Source: UBA3946 sp002385755
Lineage (GTDB): Bacteria; Bacillota_I; Bacilli_A; ML615J-28; CAG-698
Assembly (NCBI GenBank): GCA_050953085.1
Contig: JBMNLX010000005.1
Span: forward strand, 310,001 to 374,000
Direction of reading: 5' to 3'
Length of the DNA: 64,000 nt
Both the position numbers and the translations under genes were made by a program. Position 1 is the stretch's first letter; the number at the start of each line of letters is the position of its first letter. The notes beneath the pieces are model-generated. The model was given only the letters and a program-made list of their open reading frames with translations, searched no databases and was not told where the DNA came from. Shown here one piece after another: positions 8,013 through 16,561 of the stretch.

Positions 8013-8462
8013 ATGAAAAAATTTGATATAGTCACAATTCTTTCGGTTTTTTTCATAGCGCTTTTATTTTACACGCTTTATTTTATCAATATTGATAAAT
8101 CCGGCGACCTATACGCGCAAATTTCCTATAACAAAGAAGTTATTTTAGCGGTGAAAATTGAAGATAATATTAACATTACCATTGATATCGCCTCGAATGA
8201 TCAAATTCTCACGATAACAGCGAAAGACGGAACCGGCAAAGTTCTTGAAACCAAAACCGTGGAAACTGACAATAAAAAAAGAATCGAAAACAGCGTGCAA
8301 ATTACCGACAAGGAAATATTGATGATCCATGCCAATTGCCAGACAAAGCGTTGCATGTACATGAAAATCACGAAAAATATTCCGACCCCGATTATTTGCA
8401 CGAACGGGATTACCGTGGAATTAATTTACGATGATGTTTATGATTATATTCATATTTTATAA
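8013..8462 (+). CDS. NusG domain II-containing membrane-anchored protein
   Basis: The 149-residue protein has one N-terminal membrane helix (about residues 6-24) and then a beta-rich domain ending with an NCQTKRCMYMKI...PIICTNGITVELI segment. This fits the NusG_II family: a Cys-x4-Cys followed by a second Cys in an IxCxxG motif. The domain would face outside. The start is the ATG behind GAGGCATGGG, because the promoter -10 lies within the longer reading. It is 17 bases from ecfA1, so co-transcribed with the ECF module. In other Firmicutes such proteins often neighbour ApbE or FMN-binding genes (from memory). Role unknown. Confidence 0.72.
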   Translation: MKKFDIVTILSVFFIALLFYTLYFINIDKSGDLYAQISYNKEVILAVKIEDNINITIDIASNDQILTITAKDGTGKVLETKTVETDNKKRIENSVQITDKEILMIHANCQTKRCMYMKITKNIPTPIICTNGITVELIYDDVYDYIHIL

Positions 8463-8479
8463 CGGCAGCGGAGAAACGA

Positions 8480-9283
8480 ATGATTAAAGTTGAAAATTTA
8501 AGCTTTTCTTACAAAGAAACCGAAAAAGTCATAGACAATGTATCTTTCAACATAAACAAGGGCGAGTTCGTGTCAATTTTGGGTCATAACGGCAGCGGGA
8601 AATCGACTCTAGCAAAACTGCTTGTCGGGCTTTTAAGGCCGGACAGCGGCGAGATTTTGATTAACGGTCAACCGCTAACGGACGAAAACATCGATGAAAT
8701 ACGGAAAAAAATCGGGATTGTTTTTCAAAATCCCGATAATCAATTTGTCGGCGTGACCGTACGCGACGATATCGCCTTCGGCATGGAAAACCGCATGTTC
8801 CCGCGGGATAAAATGCTTGAATTAATCGATTACTACGCCGAAAAGGTTAGGATGGGTAAATTTCTTCATTATAATCCGGAAAACTTATCCGGCGGCGAAA
8901 AACAACGCGTCGCGATTGCCGGCGTTTTAGCGATCAACCCCGATATCATTATATTTGACGAAGCCACTTCCATGCTCGACCCCAAAGGCGTGAAGGAAGT
9001 TAACGAGATTATCTGGCAGTTGAAAAGAGAAAAAACGTTGATTACGATAACTCACAATTTAAACGAAGCAATATATTCCGACCGGGTCATGGTTATGAAC
9101 GAGGGAAAAATCGTTTTGAATGATTCCCCGGAGAATGTATTCCGACAAAGAGATTTATTGCTTGAATGCAAATTGGATATCGTTGAAAGCATGAAGTTAT
9201 TGGATCTGGTCGAGAAAAACGAAAAACTGAGCAGTAAACAAGAAATCGAGGAATTGCTATGGGAATTAACTTTTCGGAAGTGA
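8480..9283 (+). CDS. ecfA1: ECF transporter ATPase EcfA1
   Basis: One of two ATPases of the energy-coupling-factor transporter, which drives uptake of vitamins or metals through exchangeable S components. The 267-residue protein has Walker A GHNGSGKST (35-43), Q-loop VFQNPDNQ (81-88), signature LSGGEKQR (136-143) and Walker B IIIFDEAT (156-163). The FQNPDNQ Q-loop and the EAT Walker B are typical of EcfA1. It overlaps ecfA2 by 25 bases. No S component gene is visible, so the ECF module is probably shared by several substrate-binding units encoded elsewhere. Confidence 0.94.
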   Translation: MIKVENLSFSYKETEKVIDNVSFNINKGEFVSILGHNGSGKSTLAKLLVGLLRPDSGEILINGQPLTDENIDEIRKKIGIVFQNPDNQFVGVTVRDDIAFGMENRMFPRDKMLELIDYYAEKVRMGKFLHYNPENLSGGEKQRVAIAGVLAINPDIIIFDEATSMLDPKGVKEVNEIIWQLKREKTLITITHNLNEAIYSDRVMVMNEGKIVLNDSPENVFRQRDLLLECKLDIVESMKLLDLVEKNEKLSSKQEIEELLWELTFRK

Positions 9284-10113
9284 GTTTTGCGTATTACGTG
9301 CCGCGAAAAAAACAAAAAGTTAGGTTCGTGTTAAAAAATATAAACTTAAACATTAAAGAATCCGGGGAAATGATCGCCTTGGTCGGGCACACGGGAAGCG
9401 GGAAGTCAACCTTGGTGCAATTGATGAACGCCCTGTTGATGCCGACTTCCGGCGAGATAAAAATCATGAACGAGCGTTTGACCCGGAAGACGAAACTAAA
9501 ACCGATCAGAAAAAAAATCGGTCTTGTTTTTCAGTTTCCCGAGTATCAGATATTTGAAACTACGGTCCTTAAAGACATTGCGTTTGGACCGGTTAATTTC
9601 GGCGTTGAAAACCCAGAAGAAAAAGCGAGGGAAACGGCAAAGCTGATGGGGATAGAGGAATTGCTTGACCGGAGTCCCTTCACGCTGTCGGGAGGACAGC
9701 TGAGGAAAGTGGCTATTTCCGGGATTTTAGCGAGCAACCCCGATATTTTAATTTTGGACGAGCCGACCGTCGGGCTTGACCCCAGCGGCAAGCGCGACCT
9801 ATTGGATATATTAGTCAATCTTCGTCGCGAGAGAAATAAAACTATTATCATCATCACTCACGACATGGAAGTCGTTTCGCGTTATTTTGAGCGCGTGATC
9901 GTCTTGAAAGACGGCGAAATCATCTATGACGGCGAAAAGGACGATTTATTGAAAAAAGAAGATTTATATGAGAAATACAGCCTCGACTATCCGGAAACGA
10001 TAAAACTATTAAGGGCAATCAGGAAGCGGTTTGGCGTTGCTATCGACGTCAATCAATACACGATCGAGGACGCTTACCAGCAAATAAGAAAGGCATTCGA
10101 GACGGGCTTATGA
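9259..10113 (+). CDS. ecfA2: ECF transporter ATPase EcfA2
   Basis: Second ATPase of the ECF module. The 284-residue protein has Walker A GHTGSGKST (43-51), the EcfA2-type Q-loop VFQFPEYQ, signature LSGGQLRK, Walker B ILILDEPT and the switch histidine in ITHDME. It overlaps ecfA1 by 25 bases upstream and ecfT by 4 bases (ATGA) downstream, consistent with stoichiometric production of the EcfA1-EcfA2-EcfT complex. Confidence 0.94.
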   Translation: MGINFSEVSFAYYVPRKKQKVRFVLKNINLNIKESGEMIALVGHTGSGKSTLVQLMNALLMPTSGEIKIMNERLTRKTKLKPIRKKIGLVFQFPEYQIFETTVLKDIAFGPVNFGVENPEEKARETAKLMGIEELLDRSPFTLSGGQLRKVAISGILASNPDILILDEPTVGLDPSGKRDLLDILVNLRRERNKTIIIITHDMEVVSRYFERVIVLKDGEIIYDGEKDDLLKKEDLYEKYSLDYPETIKLLRAIRKRFGVAIDVNQYTIEDAYQQIRKAFETGL

Positions 10114-11090
10114 ACACCAACCTTGTTTTCGGCCAATACTACGATTCGGATTCCTGGTTGCATCGGCTTGACCCGCGAACGAAAATAACGGCGATTTTTA
10201 TCATTCTCGCATCGCTTTTTCTGCTTAGGAAAGTCGCCTCGCTCGCTATTGCCTTGGCGTTTGTTTTAGTTTTGATTTTATCGAGCAAAATCCCCCTTGC
10301 CAAGTTTCTGGCGAGTCTGAGAGCTATGTCGGTGATAATTTTCCTCACCGTTTTCTTTCAGGTGTTGTTTAATCGCGGTTCGACCGCGATCCATACTTTT
10401 GATTTCACGTTGACCTGGCTTAACCTGACGTTCTCTATCGCCTTGTTGGTTTTATATTTCTTAGGCGGGCGTGTGTTCAGGAAATACCGCTTTTTACAAT
10501 TTCTCGCGCTGTTTTTCCTGGTATTCTTTCTTCAGGCAATAATCCCGTCGCCTCTTGTGATAACGAAATACTCTATAACGGTTTATAAAGATAGCCTCAC
10601 TACCTCGTTGGTTGTCGTGGCGCGGATTTTATCGCTTATTTTTGTCTCTTCGCTTCTCACCCTCACTACCAAGCCCGCCGATCTTAACCGCGGTTTGGAA
10701 CTCTTGCTTAAACCGCTAAAGTATATCGGCATCAAGGTTAGCGTATTTTCAATGATGATCTCGATAACTTTACGGTTTATCCCCACGTTATTTTTGGAAG
10801 CCCAAAAAATACTCAAGGCCCAGGCCTCAAGGGGAGTTGACTTTAAGGAAGGAAAGTTACAACAAAAAGTAACGCAAATCGTGTCCCTGTTGTTGCCGAT
10901 GTTTATAATATCGCTGCGCAAGGCTTATGATTTGGCGGACACCATGGAAGTCAGGGGATACGTGCCGGGAGCGGACCGGACTTCGATTAACCTTTTGCGT
11001 TTTCGCTTTATCGATTTCGTTGTTCTGTTGGCCGCGCTCGGGATATTAAGCGGATTAATAGCGTTGAACGTGATGAAATATGCGATATAA
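10110..11090 (+). CDS. ecfT: ECF transporter transmembrane subunit EcfT, enlarged
   Basis: EcfT links the two ATPases to the substrate-binding S component. The 326-residue protein has the N-terminal DPRTKI motif and the two C-terminal coupling motifs, SRG (240-242) and VRG (281-283), that dock on the ATPases. It is about 60 residues longer than the usual 265. The excess falls between FNRG (about 87-90) and the SITVYKD segment (about 155), and adds two hydrophobic stretches (about 103-118 and 129-149) with a basic loop RVFRKYR. It overlaps truA by 11 bases. Confidence 0.92.
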   Translation: MNTNLVFGQYYDSDSWLHRLDPRTKITAIFIILASLFLLRKVASLAIALAFVLVLILSSKIPLAKFLASLRAMSVIIFLTVFFQVLFNRGSTAIHTFDFTLTWLNLTFSIALLVLYFLGGRVFRKYRFLQFLALFFLVFFLQAIIPSPLVITKYSITVYKDSLTTSLVVVARILSLIFVSSLLTLTTKPADLNRGLELLLKPLKYIGIKVSVFSMMISITLRFIPTLFLEAQKILKAQASRGVDFKEGKLQQKVTQIVSLLLPMFIISLRKAYDLADTMEVRGYVPGADRTSINLLRFRFIDFVVLLAALGILSGLIALNVMKYAI

Positions 11091-11808
11091 ATGTACCTGC
11101 CGTTATGACGGCGCATTATTTCACGGATTTCAAATTCAAAAAAACGCCCGTTCCGTCCAGGAGGAAATCGAGCGCGCCTTGCTTTTGATATTTAAAAAGC
11201 CGACGCGGATCCATCCCGCCGGCCGCACCGACGCCGGCGTTCACGCTTTAGGGCAGGTTTTTCATTTCGACGCCGATTTGGAAATTAAAACGTCGAGTTT
11301 AATAAGAGCGATGAATTCCCGCCTGCCCGAGGACGTTCATATAACCGCCGTGGAAAGGGCGAACGACGATTTCCACGCTCGGTATAGCGCGAAAAGCAAG
11401 GAATATCATTATATACTGGATTTCGGGACTTATAACCCGCTTTTCCGTAATTACAGGCATTATTACCGTTACCCGCGCGTAGATTATCGGCTATTTGAGG
11501 AAGCGATGCTATTGTTTGTCGGCAGACATGATTTTCGTTATTTTTCCCGCAGCAAAGCCGCCGAGAACACGACGCGGGAAATCTACCGCGTCGGGTTTGA
11601 ATGGGAAGGGAGCGCCGTAAAAGTGATAATCGTCGGCAACGGTTTTTTGCATAACATGATCCGAATTATTATCGCGACCGCTTTGGAGGTCGCCCGCGGG
11701 AAAAAGACCCTGGATGATATCCGTAAGAGCCTCGCCGGAAAGGCTCCTCTGCCGGCGCCGAAAAAGCTGCCGCCCAACGGGCTCTATTTGGTGAAAATTG
11801 ATTATTAG
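11080..11808 (+). CDS. truA: tRNA pseudouridine synthase A
   Basis: Converts uridines 38-40 of the tRNA anticodon arm to pseudouridine. The 242-residue protein has the catalytic aspartate (Asp51) in GRTDAGVHA and the conserved FHARYSAKSKEYHY and NGFLHNMIR segments. Length is normal. Its place after ecfA1-ecfA2-ecfT is the Bacillus arrangement. A hairpin shared with the convergent permease gene follows. Confidence 0.96.
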   Translation: MRYKCTCRYDGALFHGFQIQKNARSVQEEIERALLLIFKKPTRIHPAGRTDAGVHALGQVFHFDADLEIKTSSLIRAMNSRLPEDVHITAVERANDDFHARYSAKSKEYHYILDFGTYNPLFRNYRHYYRYPRVDYRLFEEAMLLFVGRHDFRYFSRSKAAENTTREIYRVGFEWEGSAVKVIIVGNGFLHNMIRIIIATALEVARGKKTLDDIRKSLAGKAPLPAPKKLPPNGLYLVKIDY

Positions 11809-11881
11809 GCATTCACCGGCAAATAAAAATAATCATAGAGAATTTATTATATTATTTATTCGTGAAAATAAAGAGGAAGAT

Positions 11882-11918
11882 AAAAAAAACGCGCCAATGT
11901 TGGCAAAATTGGCGCGTT
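11882..11918 (-). terminator. Terminator between truA and the metal permease gene
   Basis: An 11-base-pair perfect stem (AACGCGCCAAT with ATTGGCGCGTT) and a 9-base loop. Read on the minus strand it is followed by a run of eight T, so it is a canonical terminator for the minus-strand metal transporter operon. On the plus strand the T run is broken, but the same stem may weakly stop truA transcription. Confidence 0.88.
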
Positions 11919-11932
11919 ACGTTGTTTCTTCT

Positions 11933-12811
11933 TTATTTTTTTTTCGTTTTATATCGGATATCGCGGATTTTGAGCGTAAAAAAGATAATAAAAAGCAAAA
12001 TTATATTCACCAACGCGATTGTCGAGCCGAGCGGCCAGAGAAAGTAATAGCTGGCGGTAAACCCGACCAGTATCGAAAACATGCTGATGATAATCGAAAT
12101 AACGATCGTGTTTTTGAAAGATTTCCCGATCAAAATTGACGAGGCGACGGGAATAATCAACAAGGTAGAAATCAAAAGAACGCCGACAAGTTCGATAAAA
12201 ATCGAGATTGTCAGGGCCAAGACGATTGTTATCGCCAGTTGTAATCTTTTTACGTTAATCCCGGATATCCGCGCGTAGGTCTCGTCGAAACACAAAGTTA
12301 TTATTTGCCGATAATAAAAAACGATAAAAACAAAAATGCAGATTGCGAAAAATAAAACCAGAATCAAGTCCGTCAGGCTGACCGCGAGAATGCTACCAAA
12401 GAGAAGCGCCGTGGTAAATGACGTTGTGATTCCGTCGGTGATGCTGATAAAAAGACCGGTCAAAGAAACGCCCAGGCTTATGATGATGGCCATTGACAGT
12501 TCCTTGTAGTTTCGATAGAAGTTCCTGATTTTTTCAATCAAAAACGTCCCGCCAATACTAAAAATAATGCCCATGAAAATAGGGTCGATCGATATTTTTA
12601 AAATTGGCACGAGAATTTTCGCAAGGAAAACGCCGATGACAACGCCCGCCAGGGAAAAGTGGCTTAATGTGTCGGCGATGTTCGAAAGCCTTCGGATAAC
12701 GACGACGGTCCCGACCAGGGGTGAAATAACGCCGATGATGATTGCCGCGATAATTGCGTTTCGGAAAAAGTCTATTTCGATTATAGCCTTAAATATATTC
12801 AATAATATCAT
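11933..12811 (-). CDS. Metal (zinc/manganese-type) ABC transporter permease
   Basis: The 292-residue protein has about eight hydrophobic segments and the ABC-3 family pattern, including VVVIRRLSNIADTLSHFSLAGVVIG near the N-terminus (the GDALSHA-like motif of ZnuB/MntB) and LVGVLLISTLLIIPVASS in the C-terminal half. I start it at the ATG behind GGGAAGGATTACG; a longer reading would run back into the ATPase gene. It overlaps the ATPase gene by 23 bases. Zinc or manganese is the likely substrate, but the solute-binding protein that would tell is not present in this window. Confidence 0.87.
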   Translation of the reverse strand: MILLNIFKAIIEIDFFRNAIIAAIIIGVISPLVGTVVVIRRLSNIADTLSHFSLAGVVIGVFLAKILVPILKISIDPIFMGIIFSIGGTFLIEKIRNFYRNYKELSMAIIISLGVSLTGLFISITDGITTSFTTALLFGSILAVSLTDLILVLFFAICIFVFIVFYYRQIITLCFDETYARISGINVKRLQLAITIVLALTISIFIELVGVLLISTLLIIPVASSILIGKSFKNTIVISIIISMFSILVGFTASYYFLWPLGSTIALVNIILLFIIFFTLKIRDIRYKTKKK

Positions 12812-13454
12812 CGTAATCCTTCCCCGATAAAAAGCGGTGTTCATATTTTTCGTTAAGCACAAGATAACAATCGCTGTGTTCGCGGGCGAATTCCAGGTCA
12901 TGAGTGCTTAAAATGATCGTGGTTAGCTCGTCGTGAAGTTTTTTTAATATATTATTCAGGGCAAGTATGCTTTCGTTATCGATAGAGACGGTCGGCTCGT
13001 CCAAAATCAATAATTTCGGCTTGTTTAATAACGCCCGGGCGATTAACACCCTTTGGAGCTGCCCGCCCGAGAGATTGTTAATGTTCTCGTTGTAAATCGG
13101 GTTTAGGTCAAGGGCGTTAATAACGGAAGTAAAGTACGCGTCTTTTCGTTTTAAATACGCGTAAGATAAAAACTCGTTAACGGTGATCGGAAATTCATAC
13201 GTTATTTCCGATTTTTGCGGGACATAACCGACGTGATAGAAGCGTTTTAAGGCGTTAATGTCGATATCGTCAAAAAAAATCGTATTGTTTGGCACGGCAA
13301 CGATTTTTAACAGACATTTAATTAAAGTGCTTTTACCGGTGCCGTTTTTTCCGACAACCGATAAAAACTCCCCGCTTGTAAGCGAAAAGGTAACGTTTTT
13401 TAGAACCGGTCGCTGCGTGTAGCCGAATGTCAAGTCATTAACGTTAATCCGCAT
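12789..13454 (-). CDS. Metal ABC transporter ATP-binding protein
   Basis: Energises the permease encoded immediately downstream. The 221-residue ATPase has Walker A GKNGTGKST (35-43), Q-loop YVPQ (77-80), signature LSGGQ (128-132), Walker B LLILDEPT (148-155) and switch His185. The nearest family is ZnuC/MntA. The start is the ATG 10 residues inside the longest frame, because the -10 element of its promoter overlaps the upstream candidate. No clear Zur-type palindrome was seen in the promoter region. Confidence 0.87.
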   Translation of the reverse strand: MRINVNDLTFGYTQRPVLKNVTFSLTSGEFLSVVGKNGTGKSTLIKCLLKIVAVPNNTIFFDDIDINALKRFYHVGYVPQKSEITYEFPITVNEFLSYAYLKRKDAYFTSVINALDLNPIYNENINNLSGGQLQRVLIARALLNKPKLLILDEPTVSIDNESILALNNILKKLHDELTTIILSTHDLEFAREHSDCYLVLNEKYEHRFLSGKDYDDIIEYI

Positions 13455-13474
13455 CTCTTCACCGCCTTTCTTAT

Positions 13475-13503
13475 ATTTTATCATAACTACGCTATATAGA
13501 CAA
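13475..13503 (-). promoter_or_regulatory. Promoter of the metal ABC operon
   Basis: On the minus strand: TTGTCT, 17-base spacer, TAAAAT, with TGA before the -10 (extended -10). Transcription would begin about 14 bases before the chosen ATG. Confidence 0.65.
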
Positions 13504-13548
13504 GAAAAAACAATATAATCAATGCTTTTAATTTTCTTATTATTTTGA

Positions 13549-13554
13549 TATAAT
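13549..13554 (+). promoter_or_regulatory. Extended -10 promoter before yjbQ
   Basis: TGATATAAT (extended -10) with a poor -35 (TTTTAA, 17 bases upstream). It faces away from the metal ABC promoter and would drive yjbQ and possibly tmk and holB. Confidence 0.5.
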
Positions 13555-13595
13555 AAACATATGAATTATTTATTTATTAGTTAGGAGGAACGCAA

Positions 13596-14013
13596 GTGAA
13601 GTCATATCGCGAGGTATTCGTGATCCACACGAAGGAACGCCGAAAATTAATTAATATAACGAAGCCGGCTTGAGGAAGCCGTAAGAAAAAGCGGAATAAA
13701 AGAGGGGCTTTTGCTTTGCAATCCGATGCATATTACTTCCAGTGTTTTTATAAACGATGACGAGCCGGGACTGCATCAGGATTATGAAAACTGGTTGGAA
13801 AAGCTGGCTCCGGAAAAGCCCTATTCCATGTATCATCATAACGGTTATGAAGACAACGCCGACGCTCATTTGAAGAGGACGATTATGGGGCGGGAAGTGG
13901 TCGTGGCCATTACCGACGGCAGGTTGGATTTGGGGACATGGGAACGCGTCTTTTACGGCGAATTTGACGGCAAGCGCGATAAAAGAGTTTTAATAAAAAT
14001 AATCGGCGAATAA
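13596..14013 (+). pseudogene. yjbQ: YjbQ/UPF0047 family gene with one frameshift
   Basis: Starting at a GTG behind TTAGGAGGAA, the frame encodes MKSYREVFVIHTKERRKLINIT, the N-terminus of the YjbQ family (annotated as a secondary thiamine-phosphate synthase), then meets a TGA at 13671. The next frame continues without interruption from LEEAVRKSGIKEG through MHITSSVFINDDEPGLHQDYENWLEKL, EDNADAHLKRTIMGREVV and FYGEFDGKRDKRVLIKIIGE to a normal stop. The shift must fall within about 13660-13673 (around CCGGCTT) and is equivalent to one extra base. Everything else is intact, so it is either a very recent mutation or a sequencing/assembly error. Confidence 0.88.
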
Positions 14014-14045
14014 TTATTTCTCAATTATACGGAGCGGAGGCTACA

Positions 14046-14672
14046 ATGGGTTTGTTTGTTACTTTTGAAGGCGTCGAGGGCAGCGGGAAAACAACGCTTA
14101 TCAACAGGCTATACGATGAGATGCTGCGGTTAGGCTATTCGGTGATCAAAACGCGGGAACCGGGCGGAAACAAAATCTCGGAACAAATTCGGAATATTAT
14201 TTTGGATGTCGATAACTGCGAAATGGATTACCGCACGGAAGCGCTCTTGTACGCGGCGAGTCGGCGCCAGCATTTGGTCGAAGTAATCAGGCCGGCATTG
14301 GAAGCGGGCGCTACGGTGATATGCGATCGTTTCCTGGATTCGTCGCTTGCCTATCAAGGTCACGCGCGCGGGTTGGGAATTGAAAAAGTATATGATATCA
14401 ATCTTTACGCGACCGAAGGAATCTTACCGGACGTTACGGTCTATATTGACGTCGCGCCCGAGGAAGGGTTAAGCCGGATCACAAACTCCCACCGCAAGGT
14501 CGACCGTCTCGACCTGGAAACAGCCGCGTTTCACACGAAAGTCCGCGAGGGCTATCTATTGGTCGCCGGGATGTTCCCGGATCGGATCCGGGTGGTTGAC
14601 GGCAGTCAGCCGCTTGACCGAATATATGCCGATATCAAGACAATCGTCTTTGCAAAAATTCCAAGGAGATGA
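14046..14672 (+). CDS. tmk: Thymidylate kinase
   Basis: Phosphorylates dTMP to dTDP for DNA synthesis. The 208-residue protein has P-loop GVEGSGKT (9-16), the dTMP-site motif REPGG (37-41), the CDRF motif (Arg95) and the lid-like segment around LSRITNSHRKVDRLD. Length is typical. It overlaps holB by 4 bases; tmk next to holB is the Firmicutes arrangement, here without the yaaQ and yaaR genes that lie between them in Bacillus. Confidence 0.96.
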   Translation: MGLFVTFEGVEGSGKTTLINRLYDEMLRLGYSVIKTREPGGNKISEQIRNIILDVDNCEMDYRTEALLYAASRRQHLVEVIRPALEAGATVICDRFLDSSLAYQGHARGLGIEKVYDINLYATEGILPDVTVYIDVAPEEGLSRITNSHRKVDRLDLETAAFHTKVREGYLLVAGMFPDRIRVVDGSQPLDRIYADIKTIVFAKIPRR

Positions 14673-15658
14673 TGCGGGTGACATTTGATGTTCTTTTCGA
14701 TACTCAGAAGCATGTCATAAAACTTTTGGATAATAGCTATAAAAAGGGCCGGCTAGTGCACACGTATTTATTCGAAGGCGCGAAAGGAACCCCAAAGCTC
14801 GAGGCAGCATATTACCTGGCCGCCTTATTACTATGCGCGTCCGTCGAGAAACCGTGCCTGAAGTGCCCGGAATGCCGAAAGATAATCAACGGAACCCACC
14901 GGAACGTGATTTTAGTGTCGCCGGATAATAACGCTATAAAAAAGGAACAGACCGATAATCTGGGGAAAGAATTCTCCTTAAAACCGGTCGATGAAAAAAA
15001 CCGGATTTTTATTATTCGGGATATAGATAGGGCGACGATGTCGGCTGCCAATTCGCTGCTTAAATTTTTGGAGGAAACCGGACCGGGTAACTACGGAGTG
15101 TTGATAACCGAAAACTTATATAACGTCATCCCGACGATTCGTTCCCGCGCGCAAATAGTCAGTTTCCGCCAGTTACCGCCGCGCGCGATTGCCGATAAAC
15201 TTATTTCTCTCGGTATCGAGGAAGAAACCAGTTATATTCTTGCTCATATTACCAACAGCGTTGACGAGTGCCTGGAAATGATAAACGAAGGCAAAATTTT
15301 GGATTTAATCGATTTAGTGAAAAAAATCGTCAACAATATTATCACAAAAGAAAAATCACCGTTATTAACAATTCACGAAGACGGGAAATTTCTTTTATCC
15401 GAGTCGGATAAAAGATTTCACAATATCTTTCTTGATTTAATGATCGCATTTTTAAGCAGTTTATTATATTTAAATCTAAAACAAAATGAAAAAATAATAT
15501 TTAGAAACATCATACATGATCTTGAGTCTTATGATGATTTATCGCCGCGACAAATTATCGAAAGAATAGAAAAAATATTGAATTACAAGCAAAAGTTAAA
15601 ATACAATATTAATATAGATCTTTTTTACACGCAAATGTTGCTGGCGATCGCAGTCTAA
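14669..15658 (+). CDS. holB: DNA polymerase III delta prime subunit
   Basis: Clamp-loader subunit that helps place the beta clamp on DNA. The 329-residue protein has a degenerate Walker A (EGAKGTPKLEA), as expected for delta prime, a Cys-rich zinc module (CLKCPEC, Cys63/66/69), and the sensor region with SAANSLLKFLEE and TIRSRAQ. AAGGAG abuts the first ATG, so the second ATG or the GTG at 14678 could be the true start. The C-terminal third is AT-rich and poorly conserved, as is common. Confidence 0.93.
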   Translation: MMRVTFDVLFDTQKHVIKLLDNSYKKGRLVHTYLFEGAKGTPKLEAAYYLAALLLCASVEKPCLKCPECRKIINGTHRNVILVSPDNNAIKKEQTDNLGKEFSLKPVDEKNRIFIIRDIDRATMSAANSLLKFLEETGPGNYGVLITENLYNVIPTIRSRAQIVSFRQLPPRAIADKLISLGIEEETSYILAHITNSVDECLEMINEGKILDLIDLVKKIVNNIITKEKSPLLTIHEDGKFLLSESDKRFHNIFLDLMIAFLSSLLYLNLKQNEKIIFRNIIHDLESYDDLSPRQIIERIEKILNYKQKLKYNINIDLFYTQMLLAIAV

Positions 15659-15694
15659 ATATTATCTTAACGCGAAGAAAGGAATCTCTAACTT

Positions 15695-16561
15695 ATGGTG
15701 AAAATAATAGGCGTCAGCTTTAAGGACGTAGGAAAAATATATTGGTTTAATCCTAACGGACTGACTTTGTCAGTGAATGATAAAGTGGTTGTCGAAACGA
15801 TTCGCGGCATCGAGCTCGGAACTGTCGTCCTCCCTGAAAAGGAATTGGACGAAAGCTCGATTGAGCACGAACTAAAGCCGGTAATTAGGCTCGCAACCAA
15901 ACAAGATTTGAACACATATGAAAAAAATTATGAGCGGGCGAAAAAAGCGCTTGCCCAATGCAAGGAAATCGTTGATCGGCACGGTTTGGAGATGAAACTT
16001 CTGGATTGCGAGTACACGCTTGATCGCCAAAAAATAATCATATATTACAACGCCGACGGCCGGGTCGATTTTCGCGAACTCCTTAAAGATTTGGCGGCTA
16101 CTTTTAAAGTCCGGATTGAATTGCGTCAAGTCGGGCCGCGCGAGGGCGCCAAGTTTTTGGGCGGCATCGGCAGTTGCGGGCAGGAAATCTGCTGTAAAAG
16201 ACACCTGAGGGAATTTGACTTGGTAACGATGAGAATGGCCAAAGAACAGGGAATGACCTTAAATTCTTCAAAAATTGCCGGGTTATGCGGGAAACTAATG
16301 TGCTGCATCGGTTACGAGCATCCAATTTATAAAGAAATCAGGGAACGCATCCCCCTCGTCGGAGATTTGGTTAAAACTCCGACGGGGACATGTTGTAAAG
16401 TAATCGGCGTCGATTACCTGCGGGAAATAATAAAATGCGAAAATAACGATAAAGTGGAAGTATGGACGGCGGGCGAGCTTGAGAAAATAGAAAGTTATCG
16501 CGAGGAAGAGGACCCCGCCGATTTAACCGACGACGTGATTGAAGATGGAAACAATACATGA
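15695..16561 (+). CDS. ricT: RicT/YaaT, PSP1-domain protein
   Basis: RicT belongs to the RicA-RicF-RicT complex of Bacillus, which binds iron-sulfur clusters and is linked to mRNA processing by RNase Y and to Spo0A phosphorylation. The 288-residue protein has the PSP1 C-terminal domain and clustered cysteines: Cys161, Cys166, Cys167 (GSCGQEICCKRH) and Cys198, Cys203, Cys204 (GLCGKLMCC). Its position after holB is conserved with Bacillus, except that yabA does not follow. An acidic C-terminal tail overlaps the next gene. RicA and RicF are not in this window. Confidence 0.93.
   Translation: MVKIIGVSFKDVGKIYWFNPNGLTLSVNDKVVVETIRGIELGTVVLPEKELDESSIEHELKPVIRLATKQDLNTYEKNYERAKKALAQCKEIVDRHGLEMKLLDCEYTLDRQKIIIYYNADGRVDFRELLKDLAATFKVRIELRQVGPREGAKFLGGIGSCGQEICCKRHLREFDLVTMRMAKEQGMTLNSSKIAGLCGKLMCCIGYEHPIYKEIRERIPLVGDLVKTPTGTCCKVIGVDYLREIIKCENNDKVEVWTAGELEKIESYREEEDPADLTDDVIEDGNNT

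Noticed and set aside
13660..13700. Programmed ribosomal frameshift in yjbQ
   Set aside because: No slippery heptamer, no internal ribosome-binding site and no downstream pseudoknot-like stem were seen; YjbQ is not known to use frameshifting. A mutation or sequence error is simpler.
14669..15658. Broken P-loop in the DNA polymerase III subunit as a sign of a pseudogene
   Set aside because: Delta prime normally has a degenerate Walker A; the frame is intact and in its conserved place.
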